Positions 1 to 7,911 of a stretch of 16,483 nucleotides of DNA are shown one piece after another. The position numbers and the translations under genes are program-made. The stretch's first letter is position 1. Every line of letters starts with the position of its first letter. This stretch comes from Maccoyibacter intestinihominis (GTDB lineage Bacteria; Bacillota; Clostridia; Lachnospirales; Lachnospiraceae): contig NZ_JBBMEX010000019.1 of assembly GCF_040096355.1 (NCBI RefSeq), forward strand, positions 1-16,483, written 5' to 3'. Below the pieces are notes generated by a model that did not search any database, was not told the origin of the DNA, and saw nothing but the letters and a program-made list of their open reading frames with translations.

Positions 1-21
1 ACCCAAACATCTTTATAGTGA

Positions 22-58
22 TAGAAAAAGGCTCCGAGAAACATGATTTCTCGGAGCG
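22..58 (-). terminator. Rho-independent terminator after the Crp/Fnr-type gene
   Basis: Read on the minus strand, an 11-bp stem (GCTCCGAGAAA paired with TTTCTCGGAGC, 31-57) is followed by CTTTTTCT. It lies about 45 nt beyond the stop of the regulator gene and would end its transcript. Confidence 0.8.
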
Positions 59-74
59 CTTTGTCTACAGTCTG

Positions 75-100
75 AAATCCGTAACATATGTTACGGATTT
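75..100. repeat. 26-bp perfect palindrome
   Basis: The half-site AAATCCGTAACAT is followed directly by its exact complement, centred on CATATG. It abuts the stop codon of the regulator gene (TAA at 101-103) and lies just before the terminator hairpin. There is no U-tract on the minus strand, so it is not an obvious terminator there. It could be a second transcript-end hairpin, a weak plus-strand terminator (ATTTTTAT follows), or a dimeric protein-binding site. Confidence 0.75.
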
Positions 101-739
101 TTATAAATACATTTCAAATTTTTCCCAGTCTGCGATCCTAATATCTCTTCCCTGTATCTCAAGGATTCCTTCTTTTTGCATACTTCCGAGTTCCCGCGAC
201 AGAGATGGCCTGGTCACATTCATATATTCTGCCATCTCTTCACGCACCAGATTTCCACGGATCGTTCCGTCGGTATTTTTTCTTTCAAACAGATAACGCA
301 CGATCTTTTCACGGATACTGGCACAGCCTAAGACCTTTACCTTCTGATTCATCAGATATGCCTTTTTTGCAAAAATCTCTAACATATTCTGCCAGAGCAC
401 TCTTGGGATCTCGCCCGCGATCTCAAGCACCTCTGAATCTTCGACTGCCTGTGCATCCATATCGTAGGCTTCTTTTCCGATAAATAAATAGACTTCCCCA
501 AACAGATCTCCGGAACGTGTGATATCCGTCAAAAGGATCCGTCTGCCGGACATGGTGCTTTGCGAGATCGTAACCTTGCCCTGTATCAGAAGAAACAGAC
601 TCTTAGGTACGTCCCCCTCTAAAAAGACAAATGTCCCTTTTTCGTATTTTTTCCTTCTGCACTGCTCCTGCATCAGAATTTCTTCTATTTTCTGTTCGGT
701 CATTCCGTGAAACAGTGGACTCTTTTTCCACACTTCCAT
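101..739 (-). CDS. Crp/Fnr-family transcriptional regulator
   Basis: Cytoplasmic DNA-binding regulator of 212 aa, the usual length for the family. An N-terminal cyclic-nucleotide-binding-like beta-barrel (about residues 5-115, with the turn GDLFGE at 77-82) is followed by a long dimer helix and a C-terminal winged HTH (about 160-205; recognition helix around TRPSLSRELG). The phosphate-binding Arg of cAMP-responsive CRP is not evident in the matching segment. Only two Cys are present, so an FNR-type 4Fe-4S sensor is unlikely and the ligand is unknown. I chose the ATG at 739 because AGGAG lies 8 nt before it; an in-frame ATG at 772 would add 11 residues without a clear ribosome site. The gene is divergent from the peptidase gene. 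Assignment to the family is firm; the regulon is unknown. Confidence 0.9.
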   Translation of the reverse strand: MEVWKKSPLFHGMTEQKIEEILMQEQCRRKKYEKGTFVFLEGDVPKSLFLLIQGKVTISQSTMSGRRILLTDITRSGDLFGEVYLFIGKEAYDMDAQAVEDSEVLEIAGEIPRVLWQNMLEIFAKKAYLMNQKVKVLGCASIREKIVRYLFERKNTDGTIRGNLVREEMAEYMNVTRPSLSRELGSMQKEGILEIQGRDIRIADWEKFEMYL

Positions 740-804
740 TCCTTTTACTCCTATTTTCGTATCTTTTATCATATACTGTTATGAATTTATTTAAGGACAA
801 CGCC

Positions 805-1728
805 ATGAAAAAACCACAAAAACAAACTTCTGTCATTACTTTAGAACTCTTCAGTCTGCTTATGGTATGCAGCCTGTTTGCCGGATTAAAATATACACAG
901 TCGGCATCTACATCCGCCTCTGTTTCTAAGTCTTCTTCTGCTTCGGAGGGAAAACGCGACAAAAAGAAAGACAAGGATTTCATCAAATGGGTGAATTTCA
1001 CCGTTCCCTACGAAGCTCTGTGCGTTGCCTATGATCTGGATGTCGAAAGTCACGATACTGACATTCCTCTCAACTGGATCGAACTGCTCGCCTATACTGC
1101 CACAAAAAACGGCGGCACTTTTTCTAACGAATCTGCCCGCTTTATCACACAGACTGCTACAGATCTGTCCAACCGCTCCACTACCATGAAAAAGCTCACA
1201 AAGGATCTGAAAAACTACGACTATTTTTTAGAAGCATATACGGCTGTCTTAGGCGGATATGTCGGAGAATATGAACTTGAAACCGAACCCGGCAGTAAAA
1301 AATACGAAAAGCACTACGGACTCAAGGCTTTTTCTCCGATTGCAAAAGGCTTTCCCTATGGTGATTTCGATGATTTCGGTACTGCCAGAAGCTATGGCTA
1401 CAGCCGCCCGCACTTAGGTCACGATATGATGGGGCAGATCGGTACACCGATCATTGCCGTGGAATCCGGCTATGTCGAAGCCCTCGGCTGGAACCAGTAT
1501 GGCGGCTGGCGTATCGGCATCCGCAGTTTTGATAAGAAACGCTATTATTACTACGCCCATTTACGCCAGAATTCCCCTTTTCAGAAAGGTCTGAAAGAGG
1601 GCAGCGTTGTGACTGCCGGCGATGTCATCGGCTATATGGGACATACCGGCTACAGCAAAAAAGGGGGACAGCAAGATCATAACCCTCAATCCCACAGTAC
1701 ATCCTACAATACATACTGCACCACATAA
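805..1728 (+). pseudogene. M23 (LytM-like) peptidase, 3'-truncated
   Basis: Exported peptidoglycan peptidase-like protein, 307 aa as it stands. It has an N-terminal membrane anchor or uncleaved signal (about 11-28), a Ser-rich linker, a helical region, then an M23 domain from about 180. The first zinc-binding motif is present (HLGHD, H213 and D217), as is the YAHL segment (H262). The sequence stops shortly after the GYMGHTGYS strand, before the HxH motif that supplies a catalytic His and the last metal ligand in M23 enzymes. The last 10-15 codons look random and run 25 bp into the 3' end of convergent cvpA. Neither other frame restores an HLHxG motif, so a deletion is more likely than a frameshift, although an A6G5 run lies at the break. 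I chose the start at 805 for its AAGGA site; an in-frame ATG at 781 has none. Probably inactive as a peptidase. Confidence 0.7.
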
Positions 1729-2402
1729 GCAACCATGTTGTCCTCATAGAGTGCTGTTAAAAACTCACTCTGCTGTATCATCGCCAACAGACTCTGTCCA
1801 AACGGAAATGCCTGCATCACCGCGACAAAATAGAAGAACAGCCAGACAAGCAGCAAACCATACAACAATCCCGCTCCTAAACCTAACACCTGATTGATTC
1901 CCTTTATTACCGGAAGTTCTGATGCGATATCCAGTACCCCACCGATCAGATGCAGTATGATCGCACATACGATCAGCGAAACAAAAAATGCAATGCCATC
2001 GACTGCTAACTGTGCTAACGGCTCTGCCATTGCTTTATAGACTCCACTGGTTTCAAGCACGCTATCGGCACCCTTTTCTACGTTGCCAAATAATTTTTCT
2101 TCGATGGATTTCGGAAGCCGGATGCCGTACTCCTCTAAAAGTCCGGTACTCTTTTCCTCTTTTTGGACAATCTGCTCTTTCGTGTCCTTTCGGACTTTCT
2201 GTTCGCACTTTGTCTCAACTTTTTGATAAATTTTCGTATTCTCTTTTAAAAAATTGCTGACATACGGCGTTGCCCATGCCACAAAAAGTACCGTAATTAA
2301 CAGGGATGCCACGGAAAACAATACCCTCAGCAATCCGCGGCGGTATCCCTTGATCGTATGTCCTGCGAGTATGACCAGGACGACTACCAAAAGCCAATTC
2401 AT
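1704..2402 (-). CDS. cvpA: CvpA family membrane protein
   Basis: Integral membrane protein of 232 aa resembling CvpA (named for colicin V production in E. coli). Hydrophobic segments lie at about 2-20, 25-45, 135-158 and 172-198. A charged, Lys/Glu-rich loop (about 55-110) separates the first and second pair. The N-terminal pattern of a membrane helix followed by GYRRGLLR fits the family. The start has AGAGG 7 nt upstream. It begins 13 nt after the stop of the DUF5711-like gene, so the two are probably co-transcribed. Its 3' end overlaps the truncated peptidase gene by 25 bp on the other strand, yet the protein seems full length. The precise role in clostridia is not established. Confidence 0.75.
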   Translation of the reverse strand: MNWLLVVVLVILAGHTIKGYRRGLLRVLFSVASLLITVLFVAWATPYVSNFLKENTKIYQKVETKCEQKVRKDTKEQIVQKEEKSTGLLEEYGIRLPKSIEEKLFGNVEKGADSVLETSGVYKAMAEPLAQLAVDGIAFFVSLIVCAIILHLIGGVLDIASELPVIKGINQVLGLGAGLLYGLLLVWLFFYFVAVMQAFPFGQSLLAMIQQSEFLTALYEDNMVAYVVQYVL

Positions 2403-2415
2403 AGTTTAACCTCTT

Positions 2416-3624
2416 TTATTTCAATTTTGCCTGTACCGTTTCTCCATCTAAGATAAAGGTATAACGGCTTGCTGTTCTGCCCGGAAGCACTTTATAAATG
2501 CTCTTATCCCAGGCTTCGTGGTATTTTTCCACGCCACGCAGCGTAAATATCGTACATTCGTTATCATTCAAAAGACACACTTCGTTATTATTTAAAAACT
2601 CTGCCTTCCGGTAAGTTCTTGAGAATGTTTTTTCTTTCACAAGCGCTCCCCTGTTGTCATAAATCTGCATACAGTACACATCGTTTTTTTCTTCTTTACT
2701 GCTGCTCTCATTATCTAAGATCAGCCCGATATATTTTCCATTATAGAAAATGGTCCTTAAACGGCTTCCATATTTAATGCTCTTTTTCTCCTGCGGTTTT
2801 CCGGACACCTCTAACAGCATCAGTTTCTGGTCGCTGACGGCGATCAGCTTGTCATTTCCCAAAAACTCAATCTGTGGGATAATGATATCGGAATATTTTT
2901 TAGTTCCTACCACATGATCGATCTTCTTTTCGCCTGCGGAATCAAAATTGTAAAAAGCAATGCTGCTCTTAATCGTTCCATCACTGATGTTCAACATGGA
3001 CACCGCAAACCGTTTTCCATCCTTCGATAAGGCAATATCCATTGGATAACCGCTGTTTTCCACATGAAGCTCGCCCTCTGCAAGCGTTTTCCCAGCCTTA
3101 TCACAAAGTTTCAGATAGGAGACACCGTTTTCTTCTAAGAGAAGAGCTACCGTTCCCTGCTCTGCTATCTTTACACGCACGATCGGCTTGGTTGTCTCGA
3201 TCTTTCCGCAGAGTCCATCCTTGTCAAAAATATAGACTAACGTTCCCTTTTCATCTCCGATGGCGGCATACTTCGCGGACATCACCACAACCGGATCGCT
3301 CATTTCATAGCTCTGGTTCCATATCAGCTCGTTGGAAGTATCGGTGTAAAATGCTCCGTCATTGCTGTACTTCAAAATATTGCCCTGAAACTCCAGATAG
3401 GTATTCGCTGCACTGTCCTGCCTGTCCTCTGTTACTTTTGCCTCATGACTGTCATAGGTCCGCACCTGATGATATATATATAGCAAAAACCAGAGCAATA
3501 TCAGGATTCCTAATACGATGCCGGCCCTTTTGAGCATCCGAATCCTGTGTTCTCTGATTTTCCTATCCATTTCCTCTATATCTACTTTTACCGTTTGGAA
3601 TGGCTGTCTTCTAATTTCTGCCAT
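2416..3624 (-). CDS. DUF5711-like membrane-anchored beta-propeller protein
   Basis: Protein of 402 aa with a short basic cytoplasmic N-terminus, one transmembrane helix (about 32-52) and a large extracytoplasmic part. That part is made of repeated beta-strand blades of the WD40/propeller kind (for example GYPMDIALSKDGKRFAVS and KLIAVSDQKLMLLEVSG). The layout and the lineage fit the DUF5711 family of Lachnospiraceae and relatives; that name rests on recall of the family, not a search. No catalytic motif is visible, and a sensor or scaffold role at the cell surface is a guess. The start is supported by AGAGGTG 9 nt upstream. It is the first gene of a short transcript with cvpA, driven by the promoter at 3657-3685. 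Confidence 0.7.
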   Translation of the reverse strand: MAEIRRQPFQTVKVDIEEMDRKIREHRIRMLKRAGIVLGILILLWFLLYIYHQVRTYDSHEAKVTEDRQDSAANTYLEFQGNILKYSNDGAFYTDTSNELIWNQSYEMSDPVVVMSAKYAAIGDEKGTLVYIFDKDGLCGKIETTKPIVRVKIAEQGTVALLLEENGVSYLKLCDKAGKTLAEGELHVENSGYPMDIALSKDGKRFAVSMLNISDGTIKSSIAFYNFDSAGEKKIDHVVGTKKYSDIIIPQIEFLGNDKLIAVSDQKLMLLEVSGKPQEKKSIKYGSRLRTIFYNGKYIGLILDNESSSKEEKNDVYCMQIYDNRGALVKEKTFSRTYRKAEFLNNNEVCLLNDNECTIFTLRGVEKYHEAWDKSIYKVLPGRTASRYTFILDGETVQAKLK

Positions 3625-3656
3625 GTATCATGTCACCTCTTTTTGTATTCCTGTCC

Positions 3657-3685
3657 ATTATAACAAATATCGGTTTGCATGACAC
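3657..3685 (-). promoter_or_regulatory. Sigma-A promoter with extended -10 for the DUF5711-cvpA pair
   Basis: On the minus strand GTGTCA (3680-3685) and TATAAT (3657-3662) are 17 nt apart, and TGT directly before TATAAT makes an extended -10. It lies about 33 nt before the start codon, in the only gap of this size between the LysM gene and the DUF5711-like gene. Confidence 0.7.
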
Positions 3686-3697
3686 TAATTTTTCTCA

Positions 3698-4972
3698 TTA
3701 AGGCAGATTTAATTTCTGACCCGCAAAAATTGTATCTGCATTTTCAATCTGATTTAATTCCTTGATACGCTCCACTCTGGATTTATTGCCATAAATTTTT
3801 GTACTGATGGATTCTAAAGAATCTCCGCTCTGTACGATATAATAGCCCTGTGCAAGTATCTTTTCTGCTTCACTCTGTGGCTGTGCTGCGGTTTCCTGCA
3901 CTTCCTCAGAAGATTGCTCAGAAGATTCCCCGGCATTTTGGCTTTCTTTCTTATCGTTCTGTGCCACGTCCTGTTTGTTTTCGCTGTTTTCACCGTCTTT
4001 GGCTTTTTTCTTGTCTGTTTCGGACTTGTCCTTGGATTGATTGTCCCTGGCAGTATCTTCCTTCGCAGTGTCTTCTAACGGCTCCACTTTTCCATCCACG
4101 GTCGTAACGATCGTCTTGTCGTTATCCTTTGCCTGCTTTGCTTCGTTTTGTGTGAAGTTTCCTGCGATCAAAGAGACCGCCTCCTGAAGCTCATTGATCT
4201 TTTCATAGCTTCCGATACTGTTCACACCCATTACTAACGTACTTAACACCAGCACGGCACAGGCTGCATAGCCTACCATGCTCCAGCGTCCCCTGCCCGG
4301 TCTTGCCTGTGTGGCGATCCGTTCCCGATAGCTTCCGGTCGGCTCATCAAGCACTGTTTCCGTCACTCCTGCAGGATTTTTTGCCTCTTTATACTGCACC
4401 ATGTATTCCTGCATTTTCGGATTCTGCTCATAAAAAATATAATAGCCTTCTTTTTTCCGCAGACTGCCCTTTTCATAGACATAAAAATTCTCTTCACGCT
4501 CCACATCATCTAACAACAGCAACAGCGAGTGCGGCTCTTTGAAATTCATCCGGTACACCCGCTCCATATCGGTCGTCAGTCTTGCCGGCATGCCTCCCGT
4601 GACGAACGCCCAGCCTAAGATCTGCAATGCCTTATCCGGGTCTTCATCGTCAAAATACTCTTTCATCTGTTTATAGGCAAATCCCCAGTGCTCCTCGCTA
4701 TACTGTGGTAAGCCTTTTTCAAATGTCATATCATCTATGTAAAAAGCACCTCTTACGAAATAGTATTGCGTACCATGTTCTTCTTCCTGCGTTCCCACAA
4801 GAATTGCAACTTTCGGATTGCCTGCTTCCTCCCGGCTGCTCGGATGCAAAAAGGTGTATACGAAGTCTTCCACATAGATTTTATGTTCTCCACTCGGATT
4901 ACCAATTTGTCTTAAGTTTCTCGGAAGCTTTATCCTTGGTGTCGCTTGTCCATCCTGTATGATTTCTATCAT
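3698..4972 (-). CDS. Membrane-anchored LysM protein with an MPN/JAMM-like N-terminal domain
   Basis: Protein of 424 aa. Residues about 31-195 form a globular N-terminal domain whose strand pattern looks like an MPN (JAMM) domain. KVAILVG would be the first core strand, and LGWAFVTGG followed by LTTD matches the place of the GWxHxHPG...S..D metal motif, but the two His are replaced (F123, T125), as in MPN-minus proteins. Then come a transmembrane helix (about 230-252), a short possible coiled coil, a long Lys/Glu/Ser/Asn-rich linker (about 295-370) and a C-terminal LysM domain (377-423: YYIVQSGDSLESIS...LNLP) that should bind peptidoglycan. The N-terminal domain would be cytoplasmic and LysM outside. 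I chose the ATG at 4972 because an AAGGGGG site lies 5 nt before it; an ATG at 5014 would add 14 unlikely residues. The LysM call is firm; the MPN call is my own pattern reading. Confidence 0.8.
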   Translation of the reverse strand: MIEIIQDGQATPRIKLPRNLRQIGNPSGEHKIYVEDFVYTFLHPSSREEAGNPKVAILVGTQEEEHGTQYYFVRGAFYIDDMTFEKGLPQYSEEHWGFAYKQMKEYFDDEDPDKALQILGWAFVTGGMPARLTTDMERVYRMNFKEPHSLLLLLDDVEREENFYVYEKGSLRKKEGYYIFYEQNPKMQEYMVQYKEAKNPAGVTETVLDEPTGSYRERIATQARPGRGRWSMVGYAACAVLVLSTLVMGVNSIGSYEKINELQEAVSLIAGNFTQNEAKQAKDNDKTIVTTVDGKVEPLEDTAKEDTARDNQSKDKSETDKKKAKDGENSENKQDVAQNDKKESQNAGESSEQSSEEVQETAAQPQSEAEKILAQGYYIVQSGDSLESISTKIYGNKSRVERIKELNQIENADTIFAGQKLNLP

Positions 4973-5009
4973 GGTGACCCCCTTTGCCTGTGGCAGTATT
5001 GTTAGGGGT

Positions 5010-5038
5010 ATCATAGCATATTCCTTTTTCAGTTTTTG
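5010..5038 (-). promoter_or_regulatory. Possible extended -10 promoter of the LysM gene
   Basis: On the minus strand TGCTATGAT gives an extended -10 (TATGAT at 5010-5015) about 38 nt before the chosen start codon. No good -35 hexamer sits 17 nt further up, so this is tentative. Confidence 0.4.
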
Positions 5039-5083
5039 ACAGCTTGTGTCGGAGTAAAAAATTTTCTTTCGGCAGGATCATAC

Positions 5084-5112
5084 AAAAAGACTGCCCCTTT
5101 TACAAGACAGTC
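5084..5112 (-). terminator. Rho-independent terminator of the dnaX-transketolase operon
   Basis: On the minus strand GACTGTC pairs with GGCAGTC (one G-U pair) around a 10-nt loop, followed by TTTTTG. It lies 23 nt after the stop codon of the transketolase C-terminal subunit gene. Confidence 0.75.
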
Positions 5113-5135
5113 CCATGTTTTTTTCCATATTTCAT

Positions 5136-6077
5136 TTATTTTGTAAATGCTTTTACTTTTTTGTAGATGCTTTCTGCATCCAGTCCGTATTTTTTGATCA
5201 ACTCTACTGCCGGACCGGATTCTCCGAATACATCGTTAATTCCGATTTTTATCATTCTTGTCGGCTCTTTTTCTGACAGCACATCTGCAACTGCACTTCC
5301 AAGTCCACCGATCACGGAATGTTCTTCTACCGTTACGACTTTTCCGGTTTTCTTTGCAGAAGAAAGTACCAATTCTTCATCCAATGGCTTAATGGTATGG
5401 ATGTTGATGACCTCTGCACTGATCCCGTCTGCTTCTAACATCTTTGCTGCCTCCATACTCTCATTGACACAAAGACCTGTTGCTATGATCGTAACGTCTG
5501 TTCCTTCTTTTAAGACAATTCCTTTTCCAAGCTCAAAATGATAATTCTCTTCGTCATTGATCACCGGAATTGCCAATCGTCCAAAACGAAGATATACCGG
5601 ACCGTTGTGCTCATAAGCTGCTTTTACTGCTGCCTTTGCTTCTACACTGTCGCACGGATTGATCACTACCATGCCCGGGATGGTACGCATCAATGCAATA
5701 TCCTCGTTACACTGATGGGTTGCTCCGTCCTCTCCTACGGAGATTCCCGCATGTGTCGCACCGATCTTTACATTCAGATGCGGATATCCGATGGAGTTAC
5801 GCACCTGCTCAAAAGCACGTCCTGCTGCAAACATTGCAAAAGAGCTCATAAACGGTACTTTTCCACAGGTAGAAAGTCCTGCCGCGATTCCTGTCATGTT
5901 TGCTTCTGCAATTCCACAGTCGATATGCCGCTCCGGGAACTGTTCACGGAAAACTTTTGTCTGGGTTGCCGCTGCTAAGTCTGCATCTAATACAACGACT
6001 TCCTCATGCTCTTTTCCAAGTTCTACTAGTGCTTCTGCATATCCTACTCTTGTTGCTACTTTTTTTACTTCTGACAT
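5136..6077 (-). CDS. Transketolase, C-terminal subunit
   Basis: Second half of a split transketolase (EC 2.2.1.1), 313 aa, carrying the pyrimidine-binding and C-terminal domains. With the N-terminal subunit it moves two-carbon units between sugar phosphates in the non-oxidative pentose phosphate pathway. The Glu that activates thiamine diphosphate is in GIAEANM (E58). Further family signatures are SSFAMFAAGRAFEQVR, ATHAGISVGEDGATHQ and the C-terminal VTVEEHSVIGGLGSAV. Its start overlaps the end of the N-terminal subunit gene by 13 nt, which should couple their translation and give equal amounts. AGGTGA lies upstream of the ATG, within the previous gene. Free-standing halves like this are common in Firmicutes. 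A DXP synthase half is excluded because the partner lacks the DXS layout. Confidence 0.93.
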   Translation of the reverse strand: MSEVKKVATRVGYAEALVELGKEHEEVVVLDADLAAATQTKVFREQFPERHIDCGIAEANMTGIAAGLSTCGKVPFMSSFAMFAAGRAFEQVRNSIGYPHLNVKIGATHAGISVGEDGATHQCNEDIALMRTIPGMVVINPCDSVEAKAAVKAAYEHNGPVYLRFGRLAIPVINDEENYHFELGKGIVLKEGTDVTIIATGLCVNESMEAAKMLEADGISAEVINIHTIKPLDEELVLSSAKKTGKVVTVEEHSVIGGLGSAVADVLSEKEPTRMIKIGINDVFGESGPAVELIKKYGLDAESIYKKVKAFTK

Positions 6078-6901
6078 AATGCTTCACCTGCTTTCTCTAA
6101 CTCCTGCATTGCTATTTCAAACTGCTCATCGTTTGGTGCAACACCATGCCAGTTCACAGCATTTTCCATAAAGGACACGCCTTTTCCTTTTACGGTCTTT
6201 GCAATGATCGCTGTTGGCATTCCCTTCGTTGCACGGGCTTCTTCAAATGCCTTTGCGATCTGTTCAAAATCATTTCCATCAATGGTAATCGTATGGAAAC
6301 GGAATGCCTCAAATTTCTTATCTAACGGTTCCGGATCACAGATTTCGGAAATTGCTCCGTCGATCTGTAAACCGTTTAAATCTACGATCACAACAAGGTT
6401 GTCCAGTTTCCGGTAGCCTGCAAACATGGCAGCTTCCCAGATCTGTCCTTCCTGAATCTCACCATCACCGCACAAAGCATATACCCGGTAATCTTTTTCA
6501 TCCATTTTTCCGGCAAGTGCCATTCCTACTGCCGCAGAAAGACCCTGTCCTAAAGAACCGCTTGACATATCCACACCCGGAATATGTTTCATATCAGGAT
6601 GTCCCTGTAAGTAGGAACCCACATGACGAAGTGTTGTCAGATCTTCTACCGGAAAATATCCGCGGTGTGCCAGTGCTGCATAGAGTCCCGGTGCTACATG
6701 TCCTTTTGACAGTACGAAACGGTCTCTGTCCTCCATTTTCGGATTTTTCGGATCAATGTTCATCTCTTCAAAATAGAGATAGGTAAAGATGTCCGCTGCG
6801 GAAAGAGAACCGCCCGGATGACCCGATTTTGCACTGTGCACGGCAGCGATGATACCTTTTCGTATTTCATTTGCCTGTTTCTGCAATTCTAGTGTGTTCA
6901 T
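6065..6901 (-). CDS. Transketolase, N-terminal subunit
   Basis: First half of a split transketolase, 278 aa, holding the thiamine-diphosphate diphosphate-binding domain. Visible signatures are GHPGGSLSAADI (28-38), SKGH (65-68), GSLGQGLS (115-122) and the GDG...N cofactor and metal motif (GDGEIQEG from 145, Asn176 in VDLNG). The start has GAGGAG 6 nt upstream. It begins 24 nt after the recR stop with no terminator between, so it is probably read from the dnaX-recR transcript. It overlaps the next gene by 13 nt. The pairing with the C-terminal subunit makes the role certain; only the preferred sugar substrates cannot be read from sequence. Confidence 0.93.
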   Translation of the reverse strand: MNTLELQKQANEIRKGIIAAVHSAKSGHPGGSLSAADIFTYLYFEEMNIDPKNPKMEDRDRFVLSKGHVAPGLYAALAHRGYFPVEDLTTLRHVGSYLQGHPDMKHIPGVDMSSGSLGQGLSAAVGMALAGKMDEKDYRVYALCGDGEIQEGQIWEAAMFAGYRKLDNLVVIVDLNGLQIDGAISEICDPEPLDKKFEAFRFHTITIDGNDFEQIAKAFEEARATKGMPTAIIAKTVKGKGVSFMENAVNWHGVAPNDEQFEIAMQELEKAGEALCQK

Positions 6902-6925
6902 TATTTTCTCCTCTTTCTAACCCTG

Positions 6926-7522
6926 TTATAATAGGACTCTGCCCTCTAAAGCCCTAAGCAGGGTAACTTCATCAATATATTCTAAATCTCCTCCTACCGG
7001 AACGCCGCTTGCGATCCGCGACACCTTAATTCCGGTCGGCTTGATGAGCTTACTGATATACATGGCGGTTGTCTCGCCCTCTAAACTGGAATTCGTTGCT
7101 ATTATAACCTCTTCGACATGATTCTGCAACCTTTGCATCAGTTCTTTTAACCGGATGTCATTGGGACCTATTCCAAGCATTGGAGAAATTGCTCCATGCA
7201 GGACATGATAAACTCCCTCGTATTTTCCGGTTTTTTCATAAGCTGCCAAATCTCTGGTATTTTCCACGACCATGATCTGCTGTTTATTCCGCTTTGGATT
7301 GCTGCAGATCGGGCAGAACTCCTGATCCGTAAGCGTAAAACATTCTTTACAGTAACGCACATTTTCCTTTGCTTCTAAAATAGAAGCGGACAATTCTTTT
7401 ACATTCTCTAACGGCATGTTCAAAATATGAAATGCCAGACGCTGTGCGGATTTCGCTCCAATACCCGGCAGATTGGATAGCTGCTCTACTAATTTATTAA
7501 TTTGACTGCTGTAGTAATCCAT
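6926..7522 (-). CDS. recR: Recombination mediator RecR
   Basis: RecR, 198 aa, the normal length. It works with RecO (and RecF) in loading RecA at single-stranded gaps. An N-terminal helix-hairpin-helix region (LSNLPGIGAKSAQRLAF, 16-31) is followed by a C4 zinc finger (Cys58, 61, 70, 73), a Toprim domain (about 80-175, with VVEN and IIATNSSLEGE) and a C-terminal Walker-B-like stretch around ASGVPVGGDLEYID. The start has AAGGAG 5 nt upstream. It follows ybaB by 17 nt in the usual dnaX-ybaB-recR order found across bacteria. Confidence 0.97.
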   Translation of the reverse strand: MDYYSSQINKLVEQLSNLPGIGAKSAQRLAFHILNMPLENVKELSASILEAKENVRYCKECFTLTDQEFCPICSNPKRNKQQIMVVENTRDLAAYEKTGKYEGVYHVLHGAISPMLGIGPNDIRLKELMQRLQNHVEEVIIATNSSLEGETTAMYISKLIKPTGIKVSRIASGVPVGGDLEYIDEVTLLRALEGRVLL

Positions 7523-7539
7523 GACTGCTCCTTAACGGC

Positions 7540-7893
7540 TTAAAACGGGAAGCCGCCTCCCATTCCGCCAAGTCCGCCTGTGATCTTTGACATGGACTGT
7601 GCAGAAATCTCCTCGATCTGGCGAAGTGCCTCATTGGTTGCTGCCATGATCAGATCCTCTAACATTTCTACATCATCCGGATCTACTGCCTCCGGATCGA
7701 TCTTTACTTTTGTTACCTCACGGTTTCCGGAAACGGTTACCTCTACGACTCCGCCGCCGGCACTGGAAGTTACCTCTTTTTCCTGAAGCTCCTTGGTTGC
7801 TTCCTCCATCTGTTTTTGCATCTTCTGTGCCTGTTTCATGATATTGTTCATGTTTCCCGGCATTCCTCCCGGGAATCCACCTCTCTTAGCCAT
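7540..7893 (-). CDS. YbaB/EbfC family nucleoid-associated protein
   Basis: Small DNA-binding protein of 117 aa, of the YbaB/EbfC family, which forms tweezer-like dimers on DNA. The Gly/Met-rich N-terminus (MAKRGGFPGGMPGNMNNI) leads into a long helix (KQAQKMQKQMEEATKELQEK), a short sheet (EVTVSGNREVTKVKIDPE), a second helical part with the conserved EDLIMAATNEAL, and a Gly-rich tail. The ATG at 7893 was chosen because AGGAGG sits 8 nt before it; the ATG two codons upstream (7899) lies only 2 nt from that site. It lies between dnaX and recR, with gaps of 18 and 17 nt. Confidence 0.95.
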   Translation of the reverse strand: MAKRGGFPGGMPGNMNNIMKQAQKMQKQMEEATKELQEKEVTSSAGGGVVEVTVSGNREVTKVKIDPEAVDPDDVEMLEDLIMAATNEALRQIEEISAQSMSKITGGLGGMGGGFPF

Positions 7894-7911
7894 TTTCATT
7901 TCCTCCTGTTT

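Noticed and set aside
1622..1897. A frameshifted continuation of the M23 peptidase
   Set aside because: The 91-codon overlapping frame gives Thr/Pro/His-rich text without the HLHxG motif and is the antisense of cvpA. It does not rescue the domain.
3042..3533. A 163-codon plus-strand ORF opposite the DUF5711-like gene
   Set aside because: It has His/Arg/Ser/Leu-rich text typical of antisense frames and no ribosome site, and it faces a well-supported gene.
5538..5978. A 146-codon plus-strand ORF opposite the transketolase C-terminal subunit
   Set aside because: It has Cys/His/Arg-rich antisense text with no start signals. The minus-strand transketolase is certain.
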